Source: Planctomycetota bacterium (lineage in GTDB: Bacteria > Planctomycetota > Phycisphaerae > Phycisphaerales > SM1A02). Taken from it: a DNA stretch of 64,000 nucleotides. Numbering within the stretch: the stretch's first letter is position 1; each line of letters opens with the position of its first letter. Made by a program: the position numbers and the translations under genes. Below are positions 37,203 through 45,178 of the stretch, piece by piece. The stretch is taken from contig QWPW01000008.1 of the NCBI GenBank assembly GCA_003671025.1, forward strand, positions 1 through 64,000. The letters are read 5' to 3'. The notes below the pieces were generated by a model. The model did not search any database. It saw nothing but the letters and a program-made list of their open reading frames with translations, and was not told where the DNA came from.

Positions 37203-39149
37203 TCACTGCGTCGCGATTCGCGCGCGCTCGGCGTCGATCCATGCATGTACGTTTTGTTCCAGTTGCTCGAGCGGCAACGGACCTTGGAGCAGCACCGCAT
37301 CGTGAAAGCGACGCAAATCAAAGCGCGCACCCAACGCGAGTTCTGCTTCCGCGCGCAGACGACGAATGGCGAGCTCACCGATCTTGTAGCCGCACGCTTG
37401 TCCTGGCCAACTGATGTAGCGGTCGACTTCGTTGACGATGTTGAGTTCGCTCAACGCGGTGTTGTGTTGCATGAACTCAATCGCAGCGTCTCGCGTCCAA
37501 CCGAATGCGTGAATGCCCGGGTCAACCACTAAGCGACAGGCGCGCCACATCTCGTAGAGCAACCGACCGAAGTCGTCGTAGGGATCATTGAAGAAGCCCA
37601 TCTCGATTCCCAGTCGTTCGGCGTACAGCGCCCAACCCTCAACAAATGCCGTGGAATCAAGGTCTTTGCGAAACTCGCGCGCTCCCGTGAGCTCTTGCGC
37701 CAAGGCAATTTGAAAGTGATGTCCGGGCACGGCCTCGTGCAATGAGAGCGGGATGAACTCGTACGTCGGCCGTTGATCAAGCGCGTAGGTGTTCGCGTAA
37801 AACCAACCAGGCTCGCCGCGTTGGGGACTTCCTGGTTGGTAGTACGCGGTGGTCTGCGCGGGCGCCATGAAGCGGGGGATCTCGCGCACGCCGTAGGTGA
37901 GTCGCGGGCAAGTGGCGAAGAGTTCGGGCAACTTGGGATCGATCTTCTTGCACACATCGCGGTAACGCGCGAGCAGTTGCTCGGCGGACGTGCAATAGAA
38001 GCGCGCATCAGTACGCAAGTAGTTGATGAACGCCGCGAAGCGTGCGTCCGCATCCATCGACGCGCGCGATGGGTCGGCGCTGTACCAATCGGTGCGCGCA
38101 ATCACACTCATCATCTCGCTGCGAATACGCGCGACTTCGGCCAGTCCGGTTTCGTGAATCTCTTTGGCCGTGAGTTTGGTCGTGGTATGCAGCTGCAGTT
38201 GAAACTCGTACCACGCGACGCCGTCTTTCATGTCGCTTGCGCCAATAGTCGCGCGGCAGTGAGGCAGATATTCCTCGATGAAAAAGGCCTCAAACTCGGT
38301 GAGCACGGTGTCGATGGGATCGAGGCATCGCTCAAACTCGGCGAGCAAGCGTTGGGTGTCCTCTGAGGAAATCGACTTGGGCATCTTCGCAAACGGTTTG
38401 CGCAACGCATCGCGCAAACCCACGCGCGCGGCGCGAATCTGCAAAGGCACTTGCTCGACGGTGACGCGCGGCGGCATCACGCCCTCCGCGATTCCCGCCC
38501 GCAACACTTCCACCGTGCCCAACAAACTTCCCGGCACGGACAAGAGTCGTGAGACATACGCGTTGTAATCATCGAGATCCGCGAACGTTCCCAGTTCGCC
38601 CATCTGGGGAATTTCTTGCTGTGGACCAGAGCGTCCGCTCACGGGCATCATCCATGCGCCAAAGCGAAATCCATCCACGCCCAGTTGCAGTTCGCGTTGC
38701 AACAGCGCGTAGTCGCGCGCATCGTTCGTGCTGAGTTTGGTGCTGTCGAGTTGGTTCAATTCGCGCAACAGGTTGGTCAGTCCCGCTTGGCGACGTTTGA
38801 CGCCCATGAGCGAGGTATCCGTGAGTTCACCCGCGCGTGTTTCAACGCCACGACGAAGCGCATACTCAGGAAAGGCGACGAGACGAAAGTTGTCGTGCGC
38901 ATCGAGAATCGCTTCAAAACGCGTGGTGTTGAAGGCTGCTTTGGTCGCCTCGTCCTGAGTCGCATCTTGGGTGGTGTTTATGGCGATGGCCGCCTCGGTC
39001 GGCGGCGTAATGCGCGTTGATTGCGCGAATCCGCTGCAACAGACGAACCCCAGCGCGCTTGAGAGCGTCATCGCGCACCAACTCGTGGGCAACGAGCGCG
39101 GCGCAATCATCGTGTCATTCACCGCTCGAAAATCGGTTCGTGCATTCAT
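37203..39149 (-). CDS. DUF885 family protein, putative secreted metallopeptidase-like
   Basis: A 648-residue protein. The N-terminal segment has a hydrophobic stretch (AMTLSSALGFVCCSGFAQS) that reads as a signal peptide with cleavage after SGFAQ. The rest matches the DUF885 family: a long helical body and near residue 465 the signature LHEAVPGHHFQIALAQEL, an HExxxGHH pattern thought to bind zinc. Members are often predicted carboxypeptidase-like enzymes, but the substrate here is unknown. The start is ATG 39149, supported by TACTCT exactly six bases upstream; a second ATG four bases later is out of frame. Confidence 0.88.
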   Translation of the reverse strand: MNARTDFRAVNDTMIAPRSLPTSWCAMTLSSALGFVCCSGFAQSTRITPPTEAAIAINTTQDATQDEATKAAFNTTRFEAILDAHDNFRLVAFPEYALRRGVETRAGELTDTSLMGVKRRQAGLTNLLRELNQLDSTKLSTNDARDYALLQRELQLGVDGFRFGAWMMPVSGRSGPQQEIPQMGELGTFADLDDYNAYVSRLLSVPGSLLGTVEVLRAGIAEGVMPPRVTVEQVPLQIRAARVGLRDALRKPFAKMPKSISSEDTQRLLAEFERCLDPIDTVLTEFEAFFIEEYLPHCRATIGASDMKDGVAWYEFQLQLHTTTKLTAKEIHETGLAEVARIRSEMMSVIARTDWYSADPSRASMDADARFAAFINYLRTDARFYCTSAEQLLARYRDVCKKIDPKLPELFATCPRLTYGVREIPRFMAPAQTTAYYQPGSPQRGEPGWFYANTYALDQRPTYEFIPLSLHEAVPGHHFQIALAQELTGAREFRKDLDSTAFVEGWALYAERLGIEMGFFNDPYDDFGRLLYEMWRACRLVVDPGIHAFGWTRDAAIEFMQHNTALSELNIVNEVDRYISWPGQACGYKIGELAIRRLRAEAELALGARFDLRRFHDAVLLQGPLPLEQLEQNVHAWIDAERARIATQ

Positions 39150-39155
39150 CGGCGC

Positions 39156-39161
39156 AGAGTA
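39156..39161 (-). promoter_or_regulatory. -10-like TACTCT, 6 bases before start codon
   Basis: Reverse-strand TACTCT, six bases (GCGCCG), then ATG of the DUF885 gene. The layout is nearly identical to the promoters at 60421 and 60441. Confidence 0.55.
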
Positions 39162-39376
39162 CTAGAGGCGCACGATTACACGGCAATTCACGGTCTTGAT
39201 TCGCTTCACTTTAAACGCGCAGTACATTCTCATCGGCTCGAGCGTGCTCGAGCGTGCACGTGCCGTTCATTGCGCCAATGACACTTTGGCGGTTTCGCGT
39301 CGTTTGTTTGCGCGGTACCGATTCTCGTCCCTCGCTGTGCGGTTTGGCGACCACTTCCCCACTCAGAGGATTCATC

Positions 39377-40249
39377 ATGCTCAACGTTTCATCGTGTGCA
39401 CTGTCATTTCGTAGCGATCGCAGCCGCGTCGCCTTCAGCATTGGTGCGGCGGTTCTCGCAGCGACATTGCTGACGCCGGATGCGCGCGGCGACAGCGTTG
39501 CGCAAGTCAGTTCGCCTGCGGGCGCGTCGATGATTGCCACGATGACCATCACCATCACCACCGCGTTAGGCACGAGCTCAGACAGCGACACCAAGACGAT
39601 TGCGATTCTCGCCAACGGTTCCGCGCAATTGGCGCCTTCGGCTCCGCCATGGAACGGGGTCACCATCGATGCGCTGCATCTTGATCCTGCCGATACGACC
39701 TTTCACTTTGATCTCTATTGCTTTCCCTTCATCGGTTGTCAACCACTCGATGTCGCGGTGTCAGGATTAACGATTGACTCCACTGCGCCGATGTCGTCAA
39801 TCGTCACTGCGTCGGGCGGCGCGACTTTTCCCAACGCAAACTTCTTGGTGCGCGGTGCGTACAGCACCACTGGCGTGGCGACGGCGACAGGCACTCTGGA
39901 TGACGCGACCACCGCGACGTTTGCCTGTCGCGTGCAAGCGCTGGCTAAGAGCCAAGTGAAGTTCGATCAACTCTCGCTCGCGCCAATTGTGAATGTGGTT
40001 GATGCGGCCTCGCTTCCATCAGGTGTGACCGCGCTCACGATCACCTTCGCGTCGAATCTCACCAACACCACGCTCAGCGGAATGTATGTCGCGGCCAATC
40101 CCTACGACCTCAACGGCGATGGTGTGGTTGACGCGGCGGATCTCTCGACATTACTCGCGCAATGGGGCGTGGCAGGCAGCGCTGACCTCGATGGAGACGG
40201 CCTCGTGGGCGCGGCGGATCTCGCGATACTGCTTTCAAACTGGGGATGA
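39377..40249 (+). CDS. Secreted protein with dockerin-like C-terminus
   Basis: A 290-residue exported protein. A signal peptide (FSIGAAVLAATLLTPDARG) ends near residue 37. The body is Thr/Ala/Ser-rich, probably all-beta, with no enzyme motif that I recognise. The last 50 residues are two dockerin-like halves, DLNGDGVVDAADLS and DLDGDGLVGAADLA, each followed by LL..WG. These halves are in the opposite order to those in the subtilase-like protein at 31374. ATG 39377 is chosen for its AGAGGA ribosome site six bases upstream and because the signal peptide begins there; the longer ORF from 39254 is rejected. Confidence 0.75.
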   Translation: MLNVSSCALSFRSDRSRVAFSIGAAVLAATLLTPDARGDSVAQVSSPAGASMIATMTITITTALGTSSDSDTKTIAILANGSAQLAPSAPPWNGVTIDALHLDPADTTFHFDLYCFPFIGCQPLDVAVSGLTIDSTAPMSSIVTASGGATFPNANFLVRGAYSTTGVATATGTLDDATTATFACRVQALAKSQVKFDQLSLAPIVNVVDAASLPSGVTALTITFASNLTNTTLSGMYVAANPYDLNGDGVVDAADLSTLLAQWGVAGSADLDGDGLVGAADLAILLSNWG

Positions 40250-40290
40250 ATCCATCGACGCGACTGATGCATTGATGGGTTGGATTCGGT

Positions 40291-40296
40291 TAGCAT
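40291..40296 (+). promoter_or_regulatory. -10-like TAGCAT, 10 bases before start codon
   Basis: GGTTAGCATC stands ten bases before the ATG of the ACT-domain gene; no Shine-Dalgarno sequence is present. Confidence 0.45.
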
Positions 40297-40306
40297 CGCT
40301 CGCTCA

Positions 40307-40777
40307 ATGAGCATGATTCCCGCGGACACGGAACTCGGCTACGCACCTCCCATGGTGCGGCATTTCAGCATTTTTCTCGACAATCGCGTGGGTAAGTTGC
40401 TCGAACTGCTCGGCGGCCTCGATGAAGAGGGCGATGTGGCGGTGCGCGCGATTTCGCTGCTCGACAGTTCTGACTACACCGTGATTCGGTTGGTGGTGGA
40501 CAAACCCGCCACCGCCCGCAGCATTCTTGCCGCACATAAGTTTGCGGTCTGCGAAACCGACGTCCTCGTCGCAGAACTCGGCGATCATCGCCAACTGCAT
40601 CACCTATGTAAGTTTCTGTTGAGTGCAGAACTCAACATTCACTTCGCCTATCCCACCATGGCGCGCGACTCGGATCAATCCACGGTGGTTCTCTCAACCG
40701 ACGACAACACTCTCGCGGGTCAGATCCTGCGCCGGAAGGGCTTCCGCCTGCTCGGCGAAGCTGATCTGGCAAGCTGA
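40307..40777 (+). CDS. Double ACT-domain protein
   Basis: A 156-residue small protein made of two ACT-type regulatory folds. The first (residues about 17-85) begins VRHFSIFLDNRVGKLLELLGGL and continues to SDYTVIRLVVDKP. The second (about 90-155) contains AELNIHFAYPTM and ends with ILRRKGFRLLGEADL. ACT domains bind amino acids and control enzymes of their metabolism; proteins like this are sometimes labelled acetolactate-synthase-like, but no catalytic domain is present. The start is the ATG at 40307, shortly after GGTTAGCATC. It precedes the CDGSH gene by 41 bases, and the two may be co-transcribed. Confidence 0.82.
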   Translation: MSMIPADTELGYAPPMVRHFSIFLDNRVGKLLELLGGLDEEGDVAVRAISLLDSSDYTVIRLVVDKPATARSILAAHKFAVCETDVLVAELGDHRQLHHLCKFLLSAELNIHFAYPTMARDSDQSTVVLSTDDNTLAGQILRRKGFRLLGEADLAS

Positions 40778-40818
40778 ACAAAACCCTCTCTCGCAACAAC
40801 TTGTAAGGAAGCACACGT

Positions 40819-41022
40819 ATGGCCCGCATTGTCAAACTCGACGCCACTGGACCAATCAAGGTCGAACCCTCCGCGAATCCGATCTTCGTCTGCGCCTGCG
40901 GGCTCTCGAAGAAGTTTCCCTTCTGCGACGGCAGTCACAAGCCCACGCGCGAAGAAGAAGCGAACTGCGTCTATCGCTACGACGCCGCGACCGGAGCAGT
41001 CATCGAGAAGTCACAAGCGTGA
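40819..41022 (+). CDS. CDGSH iron-sulfur domain protein
   Basis: A 67-residue protein with a single CDGSH motif, CACGLSKKFPFCDGSH, at residues about 25-40. The three Cys and one His bind a redox-active, labile [2Fe-2S] cluster. No membrane anchor or signal is present, so it is probably cytoplasmic. A good AAGGA ribosome site lies upstream of the ATG. The gene ends just before a bidirectional terminator. The redox partner is unknown. Confidence 0.92.
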   Translation: MARIVKLDATGPIKVEPSANPIFVCACGLSKKFPFCDGSHKPTREEEANCVYRYDAATGAVIEKSQA

Positions 41023-41042
41023 CGCCTGCGCGGCGCTATGAA

Positions 41043-41074
41043 AAAACGCATGCGCCACGAAGCGCATGCGTTTT
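41043..41074. terminator. Bidirectional intrinsic terminator
   Basis: AAAACGCATGCGC and GCGCATGCGTTTT form a 13-bp stem with a six-base loop. T runs on both strands serve the CDGSH gene and the convergent cyclophilin gene. Confidence 0.92.
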
Positions 41075-41097
41075 GTGATTGTGAACAAGGACTCATC

Positions 41098-42513
41098 TCA
41101 CGGCTTCTTGGGGGCAGACGCGGGCGGCGTAATAGGAACACTGATTTCTTGTTTGCCGTTGGCGCCGAGTGTCGGCGTCACCAGTTTGGGCGCGGTGGCG
41201 GGGTCGAAACGAGTTTCACTCGCGCGCGCGGCAGCGGCTCCAGGAAGACGCGGCATGCTGAAATCGCCTTGTTTTTCCTCGGTGAGACGCACGCCTTTGT
41301 AGTCATGCGCGCGCTTCTCCACCACGCGCGCGGAGAGAATCTCATCGTCGTTTCCGAGTGCGCGCGCGACTTCCCAGCCATCGCGCACTTGACCAAACAC
41401 CGTGTACTGCCCGTCGAGTTGCTCACTCGGCGTGAGCAAGAACATGAACTGGCAACCGGCGCTGTTGAGCCTCGGCGAATCTGGCGCTTCTGCTGCGGGT
41501 TGCTTGACCATCACCAAGCGGCCGACGAGTGGTGCACGACGATCGACGCGATCAAGCTCATCAGGCACCGTCCATCCGCCCGTCGAGCGACCACCCGCAT
41601 CACCCGCGGCGGTCGCGGGGTCGCCGCCTTGCACGCCGAAGCCGCGCAAACGCCGGTGAAACTTGGTGCCCGCGTATGTGCCCGCTTCGACATGCTCGAT
41701 GAAGTTGCCCACCGTGTTGGGCGCGTGATCTTCGAAGAGTTCGATGAGCACCGAACCCTTCGAGGTCACCAACTCAACCAACGGAATATCTCCGCGCGAC
41801 TGATCCTGCGCTATCGCGGAGAGTTCGCGTAGCCACATAGTCTTGAGCGTGTTGAGGCGAATGGATCCGTTGCTGATGAGACTCTGCTGCGCGGTGCTGC
41901 GTCCTGCGGCCGGCGCTTCATTGAACGCGGCCTGCGCTTCATTGAAACGATGCAGTCCTAACAGCGCCAACGCGTAGGCGATCTTGACATCGATCAATCG
42001 CTCGGGCGCAAAGGTGCGTGATTGCAACAGCGTGCTCGCGCGATCGAATTGTCCGCTGGTGATGAGTTCGCGCGTCCACGCAAGCGCCACGGCGTCGCTT
42101 GCGGGCATCACTGATTGCATTCGTGTGAAGGCCGCATCCATCGCGGCGTCATCACCCAACCAGATCGCGACTTGCGCGCGTGCGGGGCAGAGGCGCTGCA
42201 CCATTTCCAGCGTTGATGTCGGCGCGGAAATATCAACATCAAGTGCAAGCGCGAGCGTGGCGAGATCGCGACGCGTGCTCTCGTCGACGACTCCGCGACC
42301 TTTGATGTAGGTCGAAAGCTCGCGAAAGCGCTGCTCGGAAATGCTGATCGGCGGAGGAAGCGGGGCGGGCGCGGCGGCCTTCGGTGCCACCGAAGTCGGC
42401 GGCGCAGTGGGCGTGAGTTGCGCGTGAGCGAGGCGCGTGGCGAGTGGACTCATCGTCAAGCCGATGGTGACCGTCAACGAAAGCGCGGAGAGATCTTGGC
42501 GAGTGAAGAGCAT
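41098..42513 (-). CDS. Secreted cyclophilin-type peptidyl-prolyl isomerase with N-terminal helical domain
   Basis: A 471-residue protein with a signal peptide ending near LAHAQ (residue about 31) and a Pro/Ala-rich linker. A helical region of some 200 residues resembles TPR-like or scaffold repeats (ERLIDVKIAYALALLGLHRFNEAQAAF). The cyclophilin domain runs about residues 265-430 and shows TVGNFIEHVEAGTYAGTKFHR with the catalytic Arg, GFGVQGGDP, GCQFMFLLTP and YTVFGQV. The tail is Ala/Pro-rich. It is probably an envelope folding factor. ATG 42513 is chosen over 42756 because the signal peptide begins there. It converges on the CDGSH gene. Confidence 0.88.
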   Translation of the reverse strand: MLFTRQDLSALSLTVTIGLTMSPLATRLAHAQLTPTAPPTSVAPKAAAPAPLPPPISISEQRFRELSTYIKGRGVVDESTRRDLATLALALDVDISAPTSTLEMVQRLCPARAQVAIWLGDDAAMDAAFTRMQSVMPASDAVALAWTRELITSGQFDRASTLLQSRTFAPERLIDVKIAYALALLGLHRFNEAQAAFNEAPAAGRSTAQQSLISNGSIRLNTLKTMWLRELSAIAQDQSRGDIPLVELVTSKGSVLIELFEDHAPNTVGNFIEHVEAGTYAGTKFHRRLRGFGVQGGDPATAAGDAGGRSTGGWTVPDELDRVDRRAPLVGRLVMVKQPAAEAPDSPRLNSAGCQFMFLLTPSEQLDGQYTVFGQVRDGWEVARALGNDDEILSARVVEKRAHDYKGVRLTEEKQGDFSMPRLPGAAAARASETRFDPATAPKLVTPTLGANGKQEISVPITPPASAPKKP

Positions 42514-42577
42514 GAGAATCTCAAGTTCAGGTGAAGGCGATGTCGGCGCCTGTGCGTGGGTCACAAATCGAGCGCAG

Positions 42578-43456
42578 TCAAGCGGGGTATCGGCAACTGG
42601 TCTTGTCGGTCTCCCAAACGCGCACGAATTCGAGCCGTGAATCGATTGAGGCAAAGCGCGGCGCGAGCAATTCGTAACAGACGACCGCGATGTTCTCCAC
42701 CGAAGGATTGCGCGTTGCAAACTCGGGGCAGTCGAGATTGAGATGGCGATGGTCAAAGCGCGTGACGATTTCTTGGTGCACGACGCGTTGAATCGTCGTG
42801 AAATCGTGACTCTGCCGATCGTTGGCGTTTGTCGCGTGGTTCATCGCCACCGCAACTTCGATGCGGTAGTTGTGCCCGTGACCGTTGGGGTTGTTGCACT
42901 TTCCAAAGAGCGCTTGATTGTCCGCGTCGGAGCGATCAGAAAGGTGCAGCCGATGCGAGGCGGCGAACTCGAAAGTCTCCGTGAGCAGCAGTTGATGGGG
43001 CATAGCGGGGAGCTCTGAGAGGGTGAGAGTTGACGGACTGAGGTCGATGGTGACCGAACGAAACGGTGACTGCGCGCCGCCGCACATGGGGCTCCACGAG
43101 AGACGGGTGAGTTTCGCAGGAAGAAGAGGCGCGACGGCGCGCGCGAGTTCGGCGAGCAGCGCGGGCATCGCGGTGGGAACACCGGTCTCGCATTCGGCGC
43201 GCAGCCCGGCGGACAGGCGCGGCGTCGCCTCCGCGCGGATAACGCGGTCGATGATCGCAATGTCGACGAGGTACCCGCTTGCCGCGGGCGTGCCGACGCA
43301 CGTCACCGCGATCTCGGCGATGGCGGCGATTCCCAGCGGCGCGGGCACGCCGAGCAGGCCGTTGGCTGCCACGTTGGTCGCATCTGTCCTCGAATGAGCG
43401 CCAATCAGCGGTGAAACGCAGAGGCGAACGGTGCGGGTGAGGGAGAAGGCTTCCAT
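42578..43456 (-). CDS. Tandem 6-pyruvoyl-tetrahydropterin synthase/QueD-like protein
   Basis: A 292-residue protein. The C-terminal half (about 140-285) is a clear 6-PTPS/QueD domain: FEFAASHRLHL and NGHGHNYRIEVAV carry the zinc-binding histidines, and ESVENIAVVCYE-like and FVRVWETDKT sequences close the domain. QueD makes carboxytetrahydropterin for queuosine/7-deazaguanine synthesis; PTPS makes a tetrahydropterin precursor. The N-terminal half (1-130) looks like a diverged copy of the same fold but lacks the HGHNY histidines, so it is probably structural. ATG 43456 is used; TTG 43498 is in frame. No other queuosine gene is nearby. Confidence 0.78.
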   Translation of the reverse strand: MEAFSLTRTVRLCVSPLIGAHSRTDATNVAANGLLGVPAPLGIAAIAEIAVTCVGTPAASGYLVDIAIIDRVIRAEATPRLSAGLRAECETGVPTAMPALLAELARAVAPLLPAKLTRLSWSPMCGGAQSPFRSVTIDLSPSTLTLSELPAMPHQLLLTETFEFAASHRLHLSDRSDADNQALFGKCNNPNGHGHNYRIEVAVAMNHATNANDRQSHDFTTIQRVVHQEIVTRFDHRHLNLDCPEFATRNPSVENIAVVCYELLAPRFASIDSRLEFVRVWETDKTSCRYPA

Positions 43457-43530
43457 GGTGGTTGCGAGGGGAGCGGCGCTCGAGGGCGGTGGAATCAACT
43501 TCGAGTTCGGGGGTGGATCAGGGCGTGAAC

Positions 43531-43536
43531 TAAACT
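43531..43536 (+). promoter_or_regulatory. Possible -10 TAAACT for the ncRNA candidate
   Basis: TAAACT fits the TANNNT pattern seen before many starts in this window. It would place a transcript start near 43543, upstream of the folded RNA region. No good -35 box is visible. Confidence 0.35.
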
Positions 43537-43542
43537 GTCCAA

Positions 43543-43689
43543 ATTTCTACATCAATTCGCGCAAGGTTTGAGACAATCGTTGGCGCGGCTTCAATCTCAG
43601 GGTACTGTTTCGCCGTTGGCGCAAATACCCCATGAAACTTGCCCCCGGAAGGGCTCGGCCTGAGGCTCTGTCTCGGCCGGGCCTTTTTT
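43543..43689 (+). ncRNA. Candidate structured non-coding RNA
   Basis: A forward-strand segment of about 147 bases in a 311-base gap folds into a three-way junction. P1 is GCAAG(G)TTT 43561-43569 with AAACTTGC 43635-43642. P2 is GAGA 43570-43573 with TCTC 43595-43598. P3 is GGGTA 43600-43604 with TACCC 43626-43630, extended by TTT/AAA and CGCC/GGCG around a GTT loop. A strong terminator follows at 43651-43689. No forward gene precedes or follows within kilobases (41022 and 45981), so the terminator must end a separate transcript. I do not recognise the class; it lacks tmRNA, SRP RNA and RNase P signatures. Confidence 0.55.
43651..43689 (+). terminator. Intrinsic terminator of the ncRNA candidate
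   Basis: GGGCTCGGCC pairs with GGCCGGGCC (one bulged G), with an inner GAG/CTC pairing, followed by TTTTTT. The T run is only on the forward strand, so it does not serve the reverse gene ending at 43768. Confidence 0.85.
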
Positions 43690-43767
43690 ATTTGCAGATC
43701 TCTCCCGGCGCGGCGCACAGTCTGATGGCAAGCCTAAGCGCATCCGCAATGCATGGCGGCATCGCAC

Positions 43768-44652
43768 TCACTTGGGCAAACCTGTGATTCGAACTTGCAC
43801 GCGCGAGCCCATCGGGGGCATCCGTTCACTCCACACTTCCCACATCGGCTGCGCGGCGGAGGCGCTGTCGGGAATCACTTCGAGCGCGCCGATGGTTTCA
43901 TCGCCAAAGGTCACCAGTCCAACCAGTGAGCCTGATCCATCGGCGACATAACGCTCGACACCGGTGCGTCGATCGCGATGAAACTTCGAACCACCAAAGA
44001 TGAATCGTCGCGGCGGCGTGTTCGATGTTGGCGTGCCAATGGGAGCTGCGCGCACGAACCACTCGAGTGGATGAGACGTGCCATCGGCGAGCCTCACTTC
44101 GATCTCGAGTTCGCTGCCACGCGGCGCGATTGCCTTGAGTTGCATCGCGCCCGCTTCCGATTCGCTCGCCACTTCTTGCCATGCGCCTGGCGCTTGCGAG
44201 ATGAATCCCGCAAGCAACATGGCAGCGTGCACTTCGCTTGCGCGTCCTTCAAAGACGAACAACGCTTCGTGATCGCGCGTGCCCGCTAGACAAATGTATT
44301 GCTCGAGAAATCCGGTCTCGAGCACGGCCATGCAGTCGAGCTCGACCAACTGTTTCGCGGCGTCAACACGAATGAGCGGGGAGCATGCGACGAATGAATC
44401 CGCGAGTGAGGCGCTCGTCGGCGCGTCGCTTGCGTTCGTCTGGGCGACGATCGCGGCGGATGGGGCGGTGCTTACAGATGGGCTGCGCGTGTGCGGCGCA
44501 TCGATCGAGTGCGGCGCAGGCGTTGCCATCGTTGACTGCTCTGACGCGTTTGGCGTCGCGCATGAAGCGAGCACGATGCAGGGGACGCAGCGGACGAATG
44601 TCACAACAATCGCAAAAACCTGCAGCAAACGCGGTGTTTGCGCGATGATCAC
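43768..44652 (-). CDS. YdjY-domain lipoprotein
   Basis: A 294-residue protein starting at GTG 44652, which overlaps the ruvC stop as GTGA. The N-terminal hydrophobic stretch ends in VLASC, a lipobox, and is followed by a Ser/Thr/Ala-rich linker. From about residue 85 it matches the YdjY domain found on planctomycete secreted proteins: RVDAAKQLVELD, the LEQYICLAGTRDHEALFVF block, VHAAMLLAGF, then the FIFGGSKFHRD and YVADGSGSLVGLVTFGD blocks. The function of YdjY is unknown. It ends the operon ABC ATPase - ruvC - YdjY. The ORF-track start at 44682 (TTG) would lengthen the basic N-terminus inside ruvC. Confidence 0.75.
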   Translation of the reverse strand: MIIAQTPRLLQVFAIVVTFVRCVPCIVLASCATPNASEQSTMATPAPHSIDAPHTRSPSVSTAPSAAIVAQTNASDAPTSASLADSFVACSPLIRVDAAKQLVELDCMAVLETGFLEQYICLAGTRDHEALFVFEGRASEVHAAMLLAGFISQAPGAWQEVASESEAGAMQLKAIAPRGSELEIEVRLADGTSHPLEWFVRAAPIGTPTSNTPPRRFIFGGSKFHRDRRTGVERYVADGSGSLVGLVTFGDETIGALEVIPDSASAAQPMWEVWSERMPPMGSRVQVRITGLPK

Positions 44653-45146
44653 GCGACACCGCGCAATCGCCGAGCGCCGCACAACGCAATGCCGATCGCG
44701 TCGGCGACATCATGCGGCTCGGGCATCACCGTCAATCCGCATTGGGTCATGACGGCGCGTTGCATCTGCACTTTGGTCGCGCGGCCGTTACCTGTGAGCG
44801 CCTTCTTGACTTCCGCGGGCGGCAATTCGGCGACGGGAATCGCGCGCAGTGCCGCCGCGAGCAACACCACGCCGCGTCCGTGCGCCATCTGAATCGCAGT
44901 CGCGGCGTGCGCGCTGTGCGAGAAGATCGCCTCGAGCGCCATGTGGGTAGGCGAGTGCTCCTCGATGAGCGCGGTCACATCGTCGTGCAGTTGTTTGAGT
45001 CGCTCGATCAACGGCGCGGTCGCGCTCAAGCGAAACACGCCCGCGTCGACGATCACGCAATTGCCGCGCAGATCGGAGTCGAGCACCGCGTACCCAGCGA
45101 CGCGAGTGCCAGGATCAATGCCTAACACGCGCGCATTCGACTGCAT
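44649..45146 (-). CDS. ruvC: Crossover junction endodeoxyribonuclease RuvC
   Basis: A 165-residue Holliday-junction resolvase. The four catalytic acids are visible: LGIDPGTRVAGY near residue 9, ALEAIF near 68, and PHDVADAIGIALCGA near 145 with two Asp. It cuts junctions made by RuvAB-driven branch migration; ruvA and ruvB are not in the window. The start is ATG 45146; TTG 45182 overlaps the upstream ATPase stop but adds 12 residues not typical of RuvC. The stop overlaps the start of the YdjY lipoprotein gene, so three unrelated genes share a transcript. Confidence 0.95.
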   Translation of the reverse strand: MQSNARVLGIDPGTRVAGYAVLDSDLRGNCVIVDAGVFRLSATAPLIERLKQLHDDVTALIEEHSPTHMALEAIFSHSAHAATAIQMAHGRGVVLLAAALRAIPVAELPPAEVKKALTGNGRATKVQMQRAVMTQCGLTVMPEPHDVADAIGIALCGARRLRGVA

Positions 45147-45178
45147 CGAAATCCACGCGCCGTCGCGGCTGGTGGACT

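Noticed and set aside
43531-43689. 6S RNA or a known riboswitch class
   Set aside because: The fold is a three-way junction rather than a long rod with a central bubble, and no forward gene lies downstream for a riboswitch to control.
43530-43718. 62-residue reverse-strand ORF in the ncRNA region
   Set aside because: The forward-strand fold plus forward-only terminator explains the sequence better, and the ORF has no ribosome site or recognisable domain.
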